NCBI GenBank assembly: GCA_026874595.1
Contig: CM049306.1
Location: 38,998,019 to 39,062,018, forward strand
Direction of reading: 5' to 3'
Source of the DNA: Sipunculus nudus
Lineage: Eukaryota; Annelida; Sipuncula; Golfingiida; Sipunculidae
Length of the DNA stretch: 64,000 nt
Position numbers and translations under genes: made by a program. The notes beneath the pieces are model-generated. The model did no database searches. It was given only the letters and a program-made list of their open reading frames with translations, and was not told the origin of the DNA. Shown piece by piece: positions 25,801 through 40,800 of this stretch; positions within the stretch are counted from its first letter, which is position 1, and every line of letters starts with the position of its first letter.

Positions 25801-28800
25801 AACTACACTCCTCACACAGTGGTTAAACACTTCAGTCTTCCCAGACATTGTTATCAGATGGATAATTTTTTTGCCTCAAACCTTTTTGTATGTTCTGTGT
25901 ATAAAGATGCAGCTTTGAAGATTTCTTTGTTACAGGTGTAATTGAAATCAGGCTCCCACAGAGCAGTGATTCTACTTGTAAATTTGTTGGTAGGAATTCA
26001 TTTCTGGAATTGATGTGGAATTAGCATTGCAGCAAGCAGTGATTAGCATTGTCTGTTCTAGATCCACATTAACATTAGTTTTAAGGTCACTAGTTGACGT
26101 TCCTCATTTTGTAAGTTACTGTAAGGTACAGGTTTTAATGCTGTAATCAGCTCTTTACCAAAATCAAAGGGATTTTTATGCAGCCCTAAACAGTGGTCAG
26201 TTTAATAATAGTTCTGATGGTCTAATTTTTAAATCTATTAAAATTATTGAAAACCTTTTTCACTCTTTATATATTACTGAATGGCTGATGTATGGCTGTC
26301 ATAGGGAAATGGGATGAACTGTCCAAGCTCCTTGGTGAAGGGGCTGAGCATGACGAGGCACTACGTAAGCTGATGGGAGATCACCGGGCTGAGTATGACA
26401 GAAAACTCAAAGAACGTCTAGCCCGCAGACAGAAGAGGATTGAAGAAGGTAAGGAAAACATATGTATTATTCACAGCCCTCTCTTTTTATTACACGCTGG
26501 TCTATGACAGGACGTATTATGGTATACCCATGGTCCATCTGTCTGTTAACTTTTATTGTTGCTTTGATAACTTACCACGGCTTTGATGGATTTTCATAAA
26601 ACTCACTGTAATTATTAACCAATAAATTATCTTACCCAAGTTCGCTTATGGACAAAGTCCACACATGTTTTATTTGTTCAGAGGTCACTACGCTACTTTG
26701 TGGTGTTGCTACAGTAACTTACCAGGAATATGATGGACTTCGATAAACTCAACAGAAATATTAACCAATATAATATCTCACTCAAGTTCAATTTCAAGCA
26801 AAATCCATGAATATTTAATGAGGCCAGAAGTCACCAGGCTTTGGTGGCACCATGATGACTTATTAAAAATCTGATGGATTTTCATGAAACTCACCTGAAT
26901 TACCTGAACTCACCTGAATTACATTCTCTGCAAAATTCGTTCATATTTTGAGGTCACAAAACATGTGATGGCATATTATACACCATTTGTGGTGCTCTTG
27001 TTGTCCCTTGCTGTCACCGTCAGAGGGGGACATAGAAATGGTGAGCATCTTTCCGTCAGTCTGTCCTTCCGTCACACATTTTTTAAAACAATTATTCGAA
27101 AAGAATTTGAGGTATAGTCACCAAACTTTCAGCATTGATGCATCTAATCAAGGGCTAGGGGAATTAAGAACATGGATGACCTTGAAACATTTGTAAGATC
27201 ACAGCAGCAATAATGCTAAAATGATGTTAAAGCAATAACTTGCAGCATTGATGCACCTCATGAAGGGCCAGCTCATGTATGAATAAAGATGACCTTGATG
27301 CATTTTCCAAGGTCACAGTGGCGATAATACTACAATGATGTAAATGCAATAACTAAAAAAAAATTTGAAGCCAAGTCACCAGTCTTGCAGCATTGGTGCA
27401 TCTTATGAAGGGCTAGGTCAAGTTTGAACATTGATGACCTCCATGAAGATTTTAAGGTCACAGAGGTAATCTTGGTGGGCAAAATTGACCCATCTCAAAT
27501 TTCATACATGTATTCACAACGTTTTTTCCCGCTTTTCCCACAAAAGGTGGGGAACATGCTAGATCTGTTCCACAGATCAACTTTTCCCTTGTTTGTATAA
27601 TAATACTATACTTTTGGTACATTTAAGGATTAACCTGATCCTGTTTTGTTTTCATGAGAATTTCAGCTATTATTGGATCTTATGTATCCTTTCAATATTG
27701 GCCAAGATAATACAGAAGCAGTACTGAAGGAATATAGATATGATATATCACCAGTGATTAAATAATACATTTTCATAATATATTTATAGGTGTTACACAG
27801 TTGGGATTTATAGTATGAGTCTGTGTATTGAAACATGTTACACCATTAAATATACATTTATTATACATAACAAGTATATTGTTATCTTTATCTGTGATGT
27901 GACAGGGCTTGATCCTGATGATGATGAGGACAGTGGTATTGATGAGATGGATGGTGATGGGGAGGAGAGAAAGAAGAACATCTTTGAAGCATTACATGGT
28001 CGCTATGAGGATGAGAAGGATGCACTGATGGCCAGGCTGAGGGGTAAGTGAGACCTGTAGAAACATTGCATGCTGGGAAGACTTGATTGTAGTCCCCTGC
28101 ACATGTCACTACTTCATTGCCCATATCTCCTCACACATTAATGTGGTACTGTGGAATATTCTTTGGTCATACATGTGTGTCCTTTAATAAGACAGGCTTA
28201 TTAACTGCTATGTATAATCATTACTACTAAGTAATTTGAAATGTTTATTTAAATTAATGTAATATAACCTTTTTTGCTAAGTGTGTTGTAAATAAATATT
28301 AAGCTCTGATGTAGTACAATCAAATGTAACTGATATAGTTATATATATGAATATATATATATAATAAAAATTAAATCCTAAGCTGTATTCTTACTTGGTT
28401 TTTCGATACGTTTTGTTCTGTCCACAGAGGCAGATTTAAATCCTCATATCTATTATGTAAGATCAGTTTGATTTACCTAAAAGTCAGTTATTTGTCAATT
28501 GATAATGGTCGAATTAACATCAACCATAAGTTAGGTGACTAGAACAAATTTTCTCTCCCAGGGTCTTTGTTTTATATTATGAAGTACATGATGTGGTCAT
28601 GATTATATAGCTATAACACTATGGAGAGTGTCCCTTCTAAATGTTTATTTTGACCTTGGTTTGCAGGACAGAATGATGAATATGTGAATGAGAGAGAGAG
28701 ACAGGCAGAGCTGGTCAGACTGCGTCGGGAGAGACGCCGGGCACAGAGGGAGGATAACTTTGACAGTGCAGCCATGACGATTGGTCTGGCTGAGAGACAG

Positions 28801-31800
28801 CAGGCTGAGGCTGAAGAAAGGTAAGATGTATCCAATATGGAAGGAATGACTTAGAAAAAGAACATCCAGTAATGTGTGCAATTAACATCTAAGGTAAAAT
28901 ATGATAAGATAATTGATTCAGTCCATATAAATATGTAAAACAGTTATTGTGCTGTTGTAAGCATGACTTTGAATCAGAGTAAATAACAATGATAAAACTT
29001 AATACTTTGTAATAGTGTAAAATAATATTTGACTAGATACTTTTAGATTTAACAGGTAAAATTTTATAAATATTGCACAAAGTAATGGCCAGAGGTATGA
29101 GTTTCTATGGTGATTGGTATAGCATGCTGCTGTTCTAGATCATCTACCAGTTGGTAACATATTAGAACAATTAAGCATTGGATGTGATACATCTCTGAGT
29201 GTACTTTTGGCTATCTTACATACCTTCATGCCTTACATACCTTCAGATTTGATTCAGATCAAATGTTTTCAACTGAAGCACCAATTATTCTCTGAGAAGT
29301 TATTTTGATGTGGTTAATGTGATTAAATTCCATCACAGTGAGCGCTTTCAACCAGACTGTCATATTAAAACCTGCAAAATTTTCAACTACCTCAGAATAA
29401 AATATATTCACAAACTACTTAATAATAGATTATCTTGCTTGAGTTAGAATATTGGCAAAATCCACACATATTTAATAAGTTCAAAGATCACAAGTTATGT
29501 GGTGAGCATATTTGCACCATTTGCAGTGCTCTTGTTAAAGAATGCAAACTGCAAGATATCCATTACTGGTGTGATTATAGGCAAAGGTCTTTTAAGAATA
29601 ATCCTTTCAAAACAATTCATGACTACTTATACAAATACTAATATCTTAATTAGATAAATGGTGTCAAATATGATCTTTATATCAAATCTGCTCTTTGTTA
29701 TGAATCCCTTTACCACTAACAATATACCGCCAAATGAGGTCTGATTATCTTAATCTGCTCTTGGTTCCCAAGACAAGGACAAAACATTGGGATCAAGGGC
29801 CTCACCAGCGCTGCACCAGCCATTTGGAAGAAACTTCAGGAATATATGAAATGCCAAGACAGTATTAATACATTTAAAGTCTTATAAAAACACATTCATT
29901 CAGAACTGCATATCATATGTAATAAAAACACTGATCACACAAAATGTTATTTCTATCATTTTTTTTTTTTTGCAGTTTAGTTCCCTTTAGTCTCTTTATT
30001 CATTCTTTAAATCAGGTCATGATCTTATTATATTCTGTTTTAATTCAATATTATTCATTTAGGATATGGTAAATTGATCTCATAGTGAATGTATCATTTG
30101 TATTTTAGTCTGTACAGTGCAACTGAGTATTATACATGTTGTTCATGTTTTATTGTGGCGCTTTATAAATTTGATAAACTATAAACAATATAAAGGAAAC
30201 CATTTTTTGTGGTATAGGAGTAGAGCACAGGGCTCAGAACTGGGAGATTGTGAGTTCAAATTTCAGTCAAGGCGGTGAGATTTTTCACAGTCAGCCAGGT
30301 TGAATGCTCTGTAGGCTTCATGGGAAGACTTGGCCCAAAAGTTGTTTTTCACTCACAAATGAGTGCGCCTTTGGGGGGGTTCCTCAGTGTTATGACCCAG
30401 CAAATGGGGAAGACACACTCCCAGTACACACGGGAGTGGTGCAGTGAGCCTGGTTGAAGCCAGGACTATTATGTGAAACCCCTGTCACATAATCTGAAAC
30501 CAGTGGAATTCTGCAGATGTACATAGTACTTAGTTAAGCAAGCATTAAATAAAATAAATGCAGCTACCTCCACACACAAAACTCTAAAAGATAAAATAAA
30601 TTCCTTATCTGTTTGAAGGTTGAAGAAAGACCGGGAGAGGCAGGAGCAGCTGGCTAAGGCCAGACTGGCAGCACTGAGGACGAAGAAGTCTGATAAGAAA
30701 CGCAAGCAAGATGATGAAGTGATCAGGGAGGGAGGCAAAGATGTACTACAGGTGAGAGAAAGAGGCTAGAGTATGTGTGTGTATAGAGGAGAAAGGTATA
30801 GAAATATCAATAGATGGTGTGAAACAGAGTGACCTTGTGAAAATAGAGTGTTAAAATGTCTTAATCTGTTAGAGTGGAATTGTGTGAGAATAACAACAGG
30901 TGCAGAGAAGAAAGCTGAGAAATGTCCAAATGTGTGAGGTGTGCAAATGTTTAAAGGGGCCCAATCACCCATAAAGCATGCTGAATTAAGACAGAAAATA
31001 GCTTCTTCCCCTTGAAATAAATCTGTACCTGCCAAAGTATTGCCCTGAAACTGTTTGCTTACTCCTGTAAAGGCGTGTAAAACCAGTGGACCGGTCGCGA
31101 ACACAGGTGTCAACATAAACACAGCGTGTGTATCGCCGGTCACAACACATGTCAATCAGGGGATTGCCTGTCTGACTTGGCCCAAAAAATGTAATACATC
31201 TTCCAGCTGGCTGAAATATTGCGTGTTGCAGCTCACAATCGGACCTCAAGTCACTCTGCCTTGTTACTGTCAACAGACACGTGGACTGTGTTTACCAACA
31301 TGCAGAGCCATAACAAGGTCTTAAACATCCTCATGTAGGTCCTGAGACTGTGTGCTGGGATGGTTTTGCTGGGGAAACTTTTGTATAAAGCAAAACTGAA
31401 CTGATTGTGTAAAAAAATATAGGCATAATATTGCTCCTGATTATGTCCCTTTAAAGATGCTGAGAGGCAAGTTGTGAATATATCTAAAGGTGTTGAGAGG
31501 AAAGGTGTGAAATATATTAAGCTATGGAGAGGAAAGATGAGAGAAATGTCTGGAGGTGGTGTGAGGAAAGGGGTGAAAATATATACAGGTATGATAAGTG
31601 AAAGTTTAAGGAAATTTAAATGTATAGGAGAAGCAGGCTATGAAAATGTCTACATGTATTAAGAGGAAAAATGTAGAAATGTGTTTGTTTGAGGAGGAAA
31701 GGTTTGGAATTACCAATAAGGTATGATGAGGAATGATATGATAATACAGTGAAAACTGGTCTAACGGACACCTCACTTAGGCAGACAACTGGCTATGACG

Positions 31801-34800
31801 GGCAAGACAGATCAGTCCCTTCAAAATTCCCTATATGTTATGTATAAGCGGAACCTCTATAAGGCAGACACCTCACTACTGCGGACAACAGACAGCAGAT
31901 TTTAACTCAAACCAACATTCTAAGAGTAAATGAACCTGACAAATGCGGACATGATACGCCATCTCCGGCAGACACTGTTCACTCACCCTGGGCAACATCA
32001 GAGACCACCGGTACTGTTATTGTTCCTGGGACTGGAACACAATGGATTATGCAATCCCCAGTTGTTACCTTAATGCGTGTCCATGCTCATGTCACGGTGT
32101 GATGTGCTCCTAAGATAAACACAGCAAATATGAAGCTGTAAACATTGTGTCACTTTATATCACGGTTGATCATTCACATGTTTCGAAGCTGCTTATTTTT
32201 CGCTCGACCTGCGGAGTCATTAAATTTATTCAACAGCTACAGATAACCCTTGCATCCCTGATCTCACCACGCAATATTTAACTGTAAAATTAGCCACTTT
32301 GTTGTAGCTGTTTGATATTAATTAATCGGTTTTGCTCAGTATATCTGAAACTGATATGCTCAGTGTCAATCATCTGCTTGCTCCATAGTTGTTTCTACCA
32401 CGCATCCATGCACAAGTTCCTCAGGGTTCGTTTAATCTCAGGTGCCTTCAACATTAAAGCAAATAAAACCAAACAACCATCATCAAGTTTATTTTAGGCT
32501 GAAGCTACATTCATCTATAAAAATGAATGTTCCCAAGTTCGTAGCCATTACAATCTTCGCTTTATCAACGTCGTCATTATCTTTGAGATTATCGCATTTG
32601 GACAGCTGAACAAGGAGAGTTTAAGGAAATGCCGTTTGGTGGCACCACATGTACTCATGGGCGGGAGCTTACACTATCTGAGAAAGTGTAGCTTATTCGA
32701 CTGAGTGAATCAGGGAAAAAGACCATACGCGAGTATATGAACATTGTTTTTTACGGATGTCTTCATTGACTTTTCTCCTCATATTGTTCACTACTTGAGA
32801 GATAAGTAAAAATAATCACTGTTTGTATATGATTATTGAATGCTTGATGTTTGCATGAATATGTTGTACATACACATGAAATCTGATATAATACAATAAA
32901 CACTTTCTTGAGGCTGTTCATTGTCTTTAATTTACGATCCCTCAGTTATATACCAAAGTCAACCTGCCTAATAAGGACACCTTACTATTAAGGACAAAAT
33001 GATTGAGTCCCTTGACTGTCCGCTTTAGACAAGTTTCACTGTATTTACAAACAAGTAAAAGAAGTATGTGTGAATGTTCACACCTGCTGTGAAATGTTCA
33101 TGGAGAGGGAAAAAAGGAAATACAGAATGAAATTTTGTCATGTTAAATGTGTGAAGACATCTAGTGTCATTTAAAAGGTATTTTGATAGTTGTTGTAGGA
33201 ATTAATTGTAAAATATTGTTTGACAATTGGAAGAAAAAAAAAAGATTAATGACTGAATATTTATGTACTTTCTATGTAATCTTTTTACTGTGTAATCTGC
33301 TATATAGAATTATGTTTAAATTATTGACAGAGTAAATTCTTTCCAACACGATCAAGGTTATGGCCTGGTTTTTGACACTTGTTCACTTTACATGGTTCAG
33401 TTTAATGCTGTTTGCTACATTGTGTCCCATTTTCTTGTATCTCTGACAGGATTAGAATATGTTTTGTTGAAATTATGACTACTTTGCATGTGCATACATA
33501 ATAATTTGTGGTCCATTATAAAAAAATGGAACCAGTTTGGTTGATTATGAAAGAAAAACCAACCATCTGTATAATTGATTGATTATCACACTGCTAATCA
33601 TTTGTCCTTCAGTTGAACCTGTTGAACGGGTAACACTGAATATTATTTTCTTTTTTATATTATGTCTTTGTTTTAATAACATACAAATCTTGGTGTATCT
33701 ACATAGGATGTGATAATGAAGAGGCTTGATGAGAGTCATGAGCAGGAACGTGAGCTGCTGGCCAACCTTCTTCTGAAAGCAAAAGCAGCCGAGCAGAAGA
33801 GACTGGTCGCAAGAGGCATGTCTCAGCTGGAGCGAGCTGATAAACTGGAACAGCTGAAGGACAAACGTAGCACCATCTACCCAGGTATAGAGCACACTGC
33901 ATCTGTTTAAAAATACATGTAAAACATTTGATTTTACCCTGAATGTGAAAAATATTTTGTAATATATAAATCTTTATTGTAATCTCTGAAAAACATGATA
34001 CATCTAATATAATATAGCAACAGCAATTTTAGAAAATGTTGTTGTTTTTTTCTAGTAGTTGTCAAATTATAGTTTGATAAATTGTATTTGGGAAATATGA
34101 TCCTAATCAGTGAATAATTTATCATTTGAGTCCTTAAACCTGCAGAACATGATTATGCCACCATAATTGAATGATATTCCTCGTAGTATGGTCAGTTACT
34201 AAAATGGGAAACTGTAAAACTTATCTTTACTTGTTGAGATGCAATGCTTGGAATTTTTCCAGATTCCCTACAAAATACAAAAATTGCTTCAGTTCTTGAA
34301 ATGGTGTACATAATAATCACAAAATAATATCCATTTGCCATACCTTCAAGATTCTTAGACTTCTTTTTGGGAAACTGTACCATAGCACAAATTAACAACA
34401 TTACCGGAGAAGTAGCCTTCATTTACACCCAAAAAAAATCCAAGAAAAATGGGCGCTGCAAATCCATAGAACAATATTTATTTTTTTTAATGGCCTAATT
34501 CCAATTTTTCCTACCACAGAGAAGGTATCAGAGCACCAGGGTGTGCTGGAGGAGGGCTGTGTAGTGAGGCTGGAGGACAAGCTGGAGAGACTGATGGAGC
34601 AGCGGCCTGACGCCAGCATCACTGCCGAGGATGCGGAGGTCTCACTAATGGCTGATCTCCAGGAACAGCAAGACCGGGAGGCTGCAGCATACATCAACTC
34701 ACTGGCTGATAAGGTAACAAGGGTTTAATGTTTGGTAAGTTAGGAATTCCAAGAAGGTATATCTGTGTGCTTGCTGCTGTTCACTGTAAGTTGCATGGTA

Positions 34801-37800
34801 AGTCTTCTGAAGTTGATTTTACAGACTGTGTTTAAAAAGTAAAGGTAAAGTTGGGGTTTAAAGTCTGATACCACCTACGATGTCAGTCTCATCTGAATTT
34901 ACACTTTGCCTTCCTGGTCTTAAGGGCCTGTTCATTCTTGTTTGCTTTTCTCAGCTCCCTTGGGAGCATGCAACCCAAGCAGCCATACCATTTGCTAGAA
35001 ATTTATTTGTTCTAAATTTGCCTGCCAGTCGTGACAAATACCCATTCATTTCTGGGTTGAGAAAGGGCAACCTTGCAGTAAAGATTATGGCCAGGAGTCT
35101 TAGCATAGGCGACAGTCTGAATGGGACACGAAGCCACAACCTTGCAGGCACAAAAAGTTTAATATTTCTGTCAGTTTTCTTTCCTTTGTTCTTTGGTTAC
35201 TACTTCTTACCATTGCCAACTCTCTTTTGACTTTTAATGTTCCATCTGGTTACCTCATGTCTTCTTCTTAATATGACGCAACTTATTACAGCTTCCACTG
35301 GCATTTTAGTTCTAAAATATTATGTACAGTTATTCAAACCAAGTATGATGCACACATCTTATGTATATACCATAAGTGATCATGCTTTTGTATTTTTCTT
35401 TTACAGTTTTATTATACTAATTATGCTGTAAATATTAATTTTCCAGTGTTATTCTGGCTGAAATTGTATTTATTCTATATTTATTTGTCATTATCTGTCA
35501 GGGTCATGATAAATATGGACAGTAAGCTCAGTATCTGGAAACTGTGCCTTTTAACATTTTAATATTATTTTCAGGATGAAGCAGAATTGATTGAGCTACA
35601 GTTGAAGATCCTGTACAGCAAGAAACATCAGTGGGCTGAGAATGTTGGCACCATTGTGTTTGGTCAGCAGAGCAACAGAGCAGGAGAGAAGGAGATTCTG
35701 GATGCTCTAGATGCCAAATATGATGCTCTGAGAGATAAACTTCTGGCTGAGGCACTCATACAACAGGTACTAGCTTTACCTCCATTCTTGCTATCTTTTT
35801 TTTGAAGAGTACATCCAAGGCCTGTTGGTGACACTGTTTATTGAATGAAGATGGAGGTAACTATACAATAATAATGATATGTTATTATCAAGCCTTCAGG
35901 ATTACAGGTTAAATATGCACGGGGCCAGGAATAATCCAGAAGTTTTAACCTGTTGTTCAGACATAAGTGAACCTCTGAGGTTCTACAAGGTGTGTCTGAA
36001 AGGTAACAGGACTGATGATCCCCTTGAGCTTGGGGAAAATAAAAAAAAATCACACGGAGCAAGATCAGGTAAACGGGGAGGTTGTTCATCAAAGGGACCT
36101 GTTTTGAAGGCGTGGAAGCCATTAAGAGGGCTATAACAATGGAGCTGAGGGGCATCCCAAAGAAAACTTCCAGCAGTGCATAGAAACATGGCAGAGAAGG
36201 ATGGAAAAGTGCATTAGACTCAAGGGAGGATACTTTGAAGGGATAAACAGTTTGTCATTTGGCATTCAAAAATTGTTTGTGACACCAGTCAGATTGCTTT
36301 TCAGACACACCTCGTATTTAACATGGCCCCTTTTAAGCAGTAGTGGGGTTAGAAATTGTGACCACTAGCTCTATAGTCTAAAATGCCTTAACCACTAGGC
36401 CACATCCTAAGCTGACTCTTTGCCAGCTTTGCTGTGTCATGCAAATGCCATCAGTGTATGAAATATATGTATCCCAAGATAGTAGAAAATTCAGTCTAAC
36501 TTGTTACAAAGGAAAAGTTTTGGTGAAAATGCTGTTTCACACCATTTTAAGAACCATATAACCACACTTTAACATTTATCAAAATGAGATGAACAAAAAT
36601 TGAACTCTCAGTATGAGAAACAACATTGAATGCCTCTTCCCATCACACCCTACTTAGGCTAAAACACTTTCTAGGTTCCATCCTTCCAGGACCCAACCTG
36701 ACAAGTAAAAAAAAATTGCATGCACTCATCTTTTTTACTAAATTCAAACCATGATTAAATCACCAAGCTTTTACTATAAAATCCAAAGTTATGTTGTGTT
36801 GCAGAGAAGTTGATGCATTTATCCACTGGTTTAGTTTACAGTTTATATTCCCTTGGACACAGTTATAATTGATTTTCTCTTTCTGCTCAGGTTGGGGAGA
36901 GGGAGTGGGCGAAGATGTCAGAGCAAGAGCGACAAAGACGATTAGCTGAGCTTAAACTCAAAGAGAGACAGCTACGACGAGATGGTAAAATGGATGAAGC
37001 TGCTGAATTACTTGGTATGACATATTGCTTTGATCACTATGTACATTTTTTGTGCTACAGTTTAAACATGTGGTTCACTCCAGTAAATTTAAATATTACA
37101 CTGATAATGGGAAAATACAAAGTATGTACTTGTATTTCTGAGGGCAGAGTATGCTTCATAACATTATTATTTAGAGGATATCCTCAGTACTTTGGGCATT
37201 TGGCTTTTTCTTAAAAAAATCCTGCTGTTTTATACAATGTGCAGGAAAGAGTATTTTTGTACAGAAAAACACAGGTTGATAAATGTGTCAGATATTTTAT
37301 TAAATCGCTGTTTGTATGTTTCCGGAATTCCATGTGGTATACAAGTTTGTAAAAGGTGGGAACCCCCATTGTAAGTCCACTAACATCCTTGACCCTAAGC
37401 CACCCTTCTGCTAGAGATTGTTATTTCACTTGTAATGCCTATTCTGTGTGGTGCGGGCATACACAAAACCAGCGGCAGAACTATTCACAGAGTGACAAAG
37501 TTTAAATAGCTAACACCAGCTTATATTTAACACCGATAACGCAAGTGCTGGGCTGAAATCCCTTTTTGTTACTAAAATAGAAATGAATTTAGGTGACAAT
37601 GTTCTGGGGTCAACATGTATGTGGCAACGGTATGATTATCCTGAATTGGAGTGTTAATTACACGTTCTGTCCATCTTAGCCATCAAAGTTTTGCTATATG
37701 TATGTTACCAAGAGACCCTATGTATCTTTCGTCCCCTCTTCTGCTCACCTGATCACCTTGACCATAATCAAACCTGTAAAATGTCAAAATATGCTGTAGA

Positions 37801-40800
37801 GGAAGGAAGCTATTTTCAAGAGGGTATGCCTTATATCTGTGGATTATACAGCATCTGCAGTGCGAGAAATATCTAGTTCTATTTTTACACATTTTCTTAG
37901 TATTTTGGAGACCCTCCTTGACAAACATTGGCCCATCCATTAGCAGGGCACAAATCATAAATTTCTGATAGACTAAGGAAGTTCCACATTCTATTACAGA
38001 TCATGATAGGAGTTTGAGGATCCCTGAAATTAGGTCACTTTGACCTTTATGCCTCAAGTTACATGGCAAAGACACATATAAAGTACCATAGACACAGAAG
38101 CCTGACCCTTAGCGTGCATAAATTTTAACATTTAACCTGGAAAATCCAAATGTAACATGCAGACAGGATGTGGTGTTTATTTTGGAAGCCCAAACATGGT
38201 AGAATATGACCTATATTTATTGGCCATGGCCATTACTGTCATATTCAGCTTGCTGTCATGGCCCATGGGCCACTATTTTTGTGTGGGCTCATGTATTCAC
38301 AACTACAGGTACCTTTGTTATACAGCACGTTTTGATACTGTGACTGTGTGTAAACAGATTTAGAAAGGAGAACAATAATGAAAGACCATACAGAAAGATA
38401 GTGTTATCACTGCTTTTAATACCAGTAGGTACGACTTGGAATCATTTTTGCTAATAATACTCTCAGATTTTATAATGTAGCGCAGCATACTATCTCATGT
38501 TTCTACATATGATAACTGATATTCTTTTGTGTTGTCTGATGTGAGATATCTCAATAGATGATCTCATGCAATGTTCTGTGTTTCTTCTCAAAATACCTAC
38601 AGTGAATCTCATATCTTTTGTCATTTAGGCATCTTACTGCAGGTTTCCTTGTGTCTTTTAGAGTAGGATAAATGATAAAGTGCATGCAGCTGGTTCAGAT
38701 CAGTGATTGGTTATCATATATAGTTCAAGGCTTTAACAATTGATATTAACTGTAAAATAGTTGGTCAGTAATGAGGCTCCTGGTTGCATCTGCATAAACT
38801 TGTTAGAAGACTATATTTATGTTCTGAACCAATCCCAAATATTTGAAGATGGGCCTGACAAGTTGTCTTGTCTGAGATCTATACAGATTGGTTGACATGT
38901 ATCTTAATAATGTCAGGGTTTGAAATTTGATTTTAAGTTACAGGCCTGCAAAGAAAATTACAGGCCGATTTTGTTTTTATATGCCTGTTTTAGAATGGAC
39001 GAATTATTCTTAGTGTTATTATATACCAACAGTCTGTCCGTCCATCTGTCAGTCAGTTAACTTTAACAGTCACCGCAATTATTTATATACGGCTCTGATG
39101 GATTTTGACGAAAATTCACCATAATTCCTTACCAAAATATTATCTTGCCTGAGTAAGATTATAGGCAAATCCACATATATTTTGTGGTGTCACTGCAATA
39201 ATTTACCTGAAATATGATGGATTTGATGAAACTCAACAGAAATATTCACTTTCCAGCAAAAGCTATGCACATTTAATGAGGTCAGAGGTCGCTAGACTTT
39301 GGTGGCTTTGTGCTGATTTTCCAAAAAAATCAGATGGAATTTCATGAAACTCATAAATATTTTCCAATAGTATTTCTTGGCTTAATTAAATTTATGCATA
39401 TTTTGTGAGGTCACAAGACATACAGGCATATCATGTTCCTTTGCAGTACACATGTTGCATTATGTTATACCTTTTTATACCAAGGGTTACAGAGCTGAGT
39501 GTGTTATTTTGTTTAATGACAATTCGGGACGTGTGAAAACTAGTACGCAGATATCTGACAAAAATCATATGTTCCTGATCCACTATTCAAGTCTATGGAT
39601 TAAAAAAAAACTCTGCAATTTTTAATGCAATTTTTCAAGGTTTATGAAATCCAAAGGGGCATATATCACTATTTAAGCTACAGACTCAACTAGCTGGTAG
39701 ACTCTGACAAAAGCCCCATTTACTGATCAAGCTTTGAGTTAATAGACCACATAAACTGGTAAAATCAGTAGTATTCAGTGGATATTTATCTTTCAGGGAC
39801 AGCTTTCCAGGAACATGAGGCATTACAAAACATGATGGGACTGTCAAAGGAGGAGCAACAAAGGAAACTCCAAGAAAGGCTGAACAAAAGGAAAGAACGC
39901 AGGGCTGCAGGTATGTTTTTACATAGTCAATTTATTATATACTAAAACCTCAATGTTTATGCTAAAGTTTTGTTTTGTATGCATGTTGTTTACTATGTAA
40001 TTTATCCACACACATAAAAAATGCGTGCAAATGATGTAATTAATTTTATAATCTACATCAAATAATCATATATAATGTAATGTATCATACTTCAAGCATA
40101 ACAATTCTGTATTCTTACTGAATATTGTTGGCAATAGTTGAACACAAGATCTGTTTTTTTCTTTTTGTTTTCTTCTGTTTTCTTCTATATGTCTTCTTTG
40201 TTCTGTTTTCATCTTTTCTCTTTCATTTTCCCATTTTCATGTTTTTTTTTTGTTTTTGTTCTCTGTTTTCTTGTATTGATTTCCATCTTCTATCCAATTT
40301 CTCTTTTCTCTGTTTTCAGACATCTCCTTCTCCTGTCTGTTTCCTTCTTTGTAATGTTATTTATCCTTTTTTGTCAGGAATGACAGAAGAGGAGTGTGAT
40401 CAGCTGGAACAGCAGGATATAGAACTTGAGGAAGAAGAACTGAGGAAACAACGGAGGAATATACTTCTGGATCTGGTTCATCAGCACGATAAAGTAAGGA
40501 ACATTTGGACTGGACTTGTAGATCTTGCCTGTCTATCCTGACTGTCTGAGTAAAAGTGTACCCATTTGTTCATAATACAGTGGAACCTGTCTGGTTGACC
40601 ACCTGTTTAATAAGACCACCTGGGTTTTAAGACCACTTTTGGCCAGTCCCACAGGTGGTCTTATATTATTACACAATGTTCACTGTATTATGATGCAACT
40701 TTTCATTCCAGTTTACCTCGCCTAATTACTTTCACTTTTAGTTACACATACCTTTAGCATATGTTACATTTACATCAAATATAATGATTTCTACTTAAAA

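Larger units (their letters stand above)
37015..39796. other. Intron 22: repeat-bearing
   Basis: Holds a truncated family B copy (about 37880-38280) and a family C copy (about 39010-39456). The remainder is AT-rich with nothing recognised. Confidence 0.6.

Noticed and set aside
30986-31324. Overlapping frames of about 90-130 codons on both strands
   Set aside because: They lie entirely within the TTAA-flanked MITE (30951-31454) and have no family resemblance.
34951-35230. Frames of 66 and 116 codons within intron 20
   Set aside because: They coincide with a SINE-like repeat; no coding signature.
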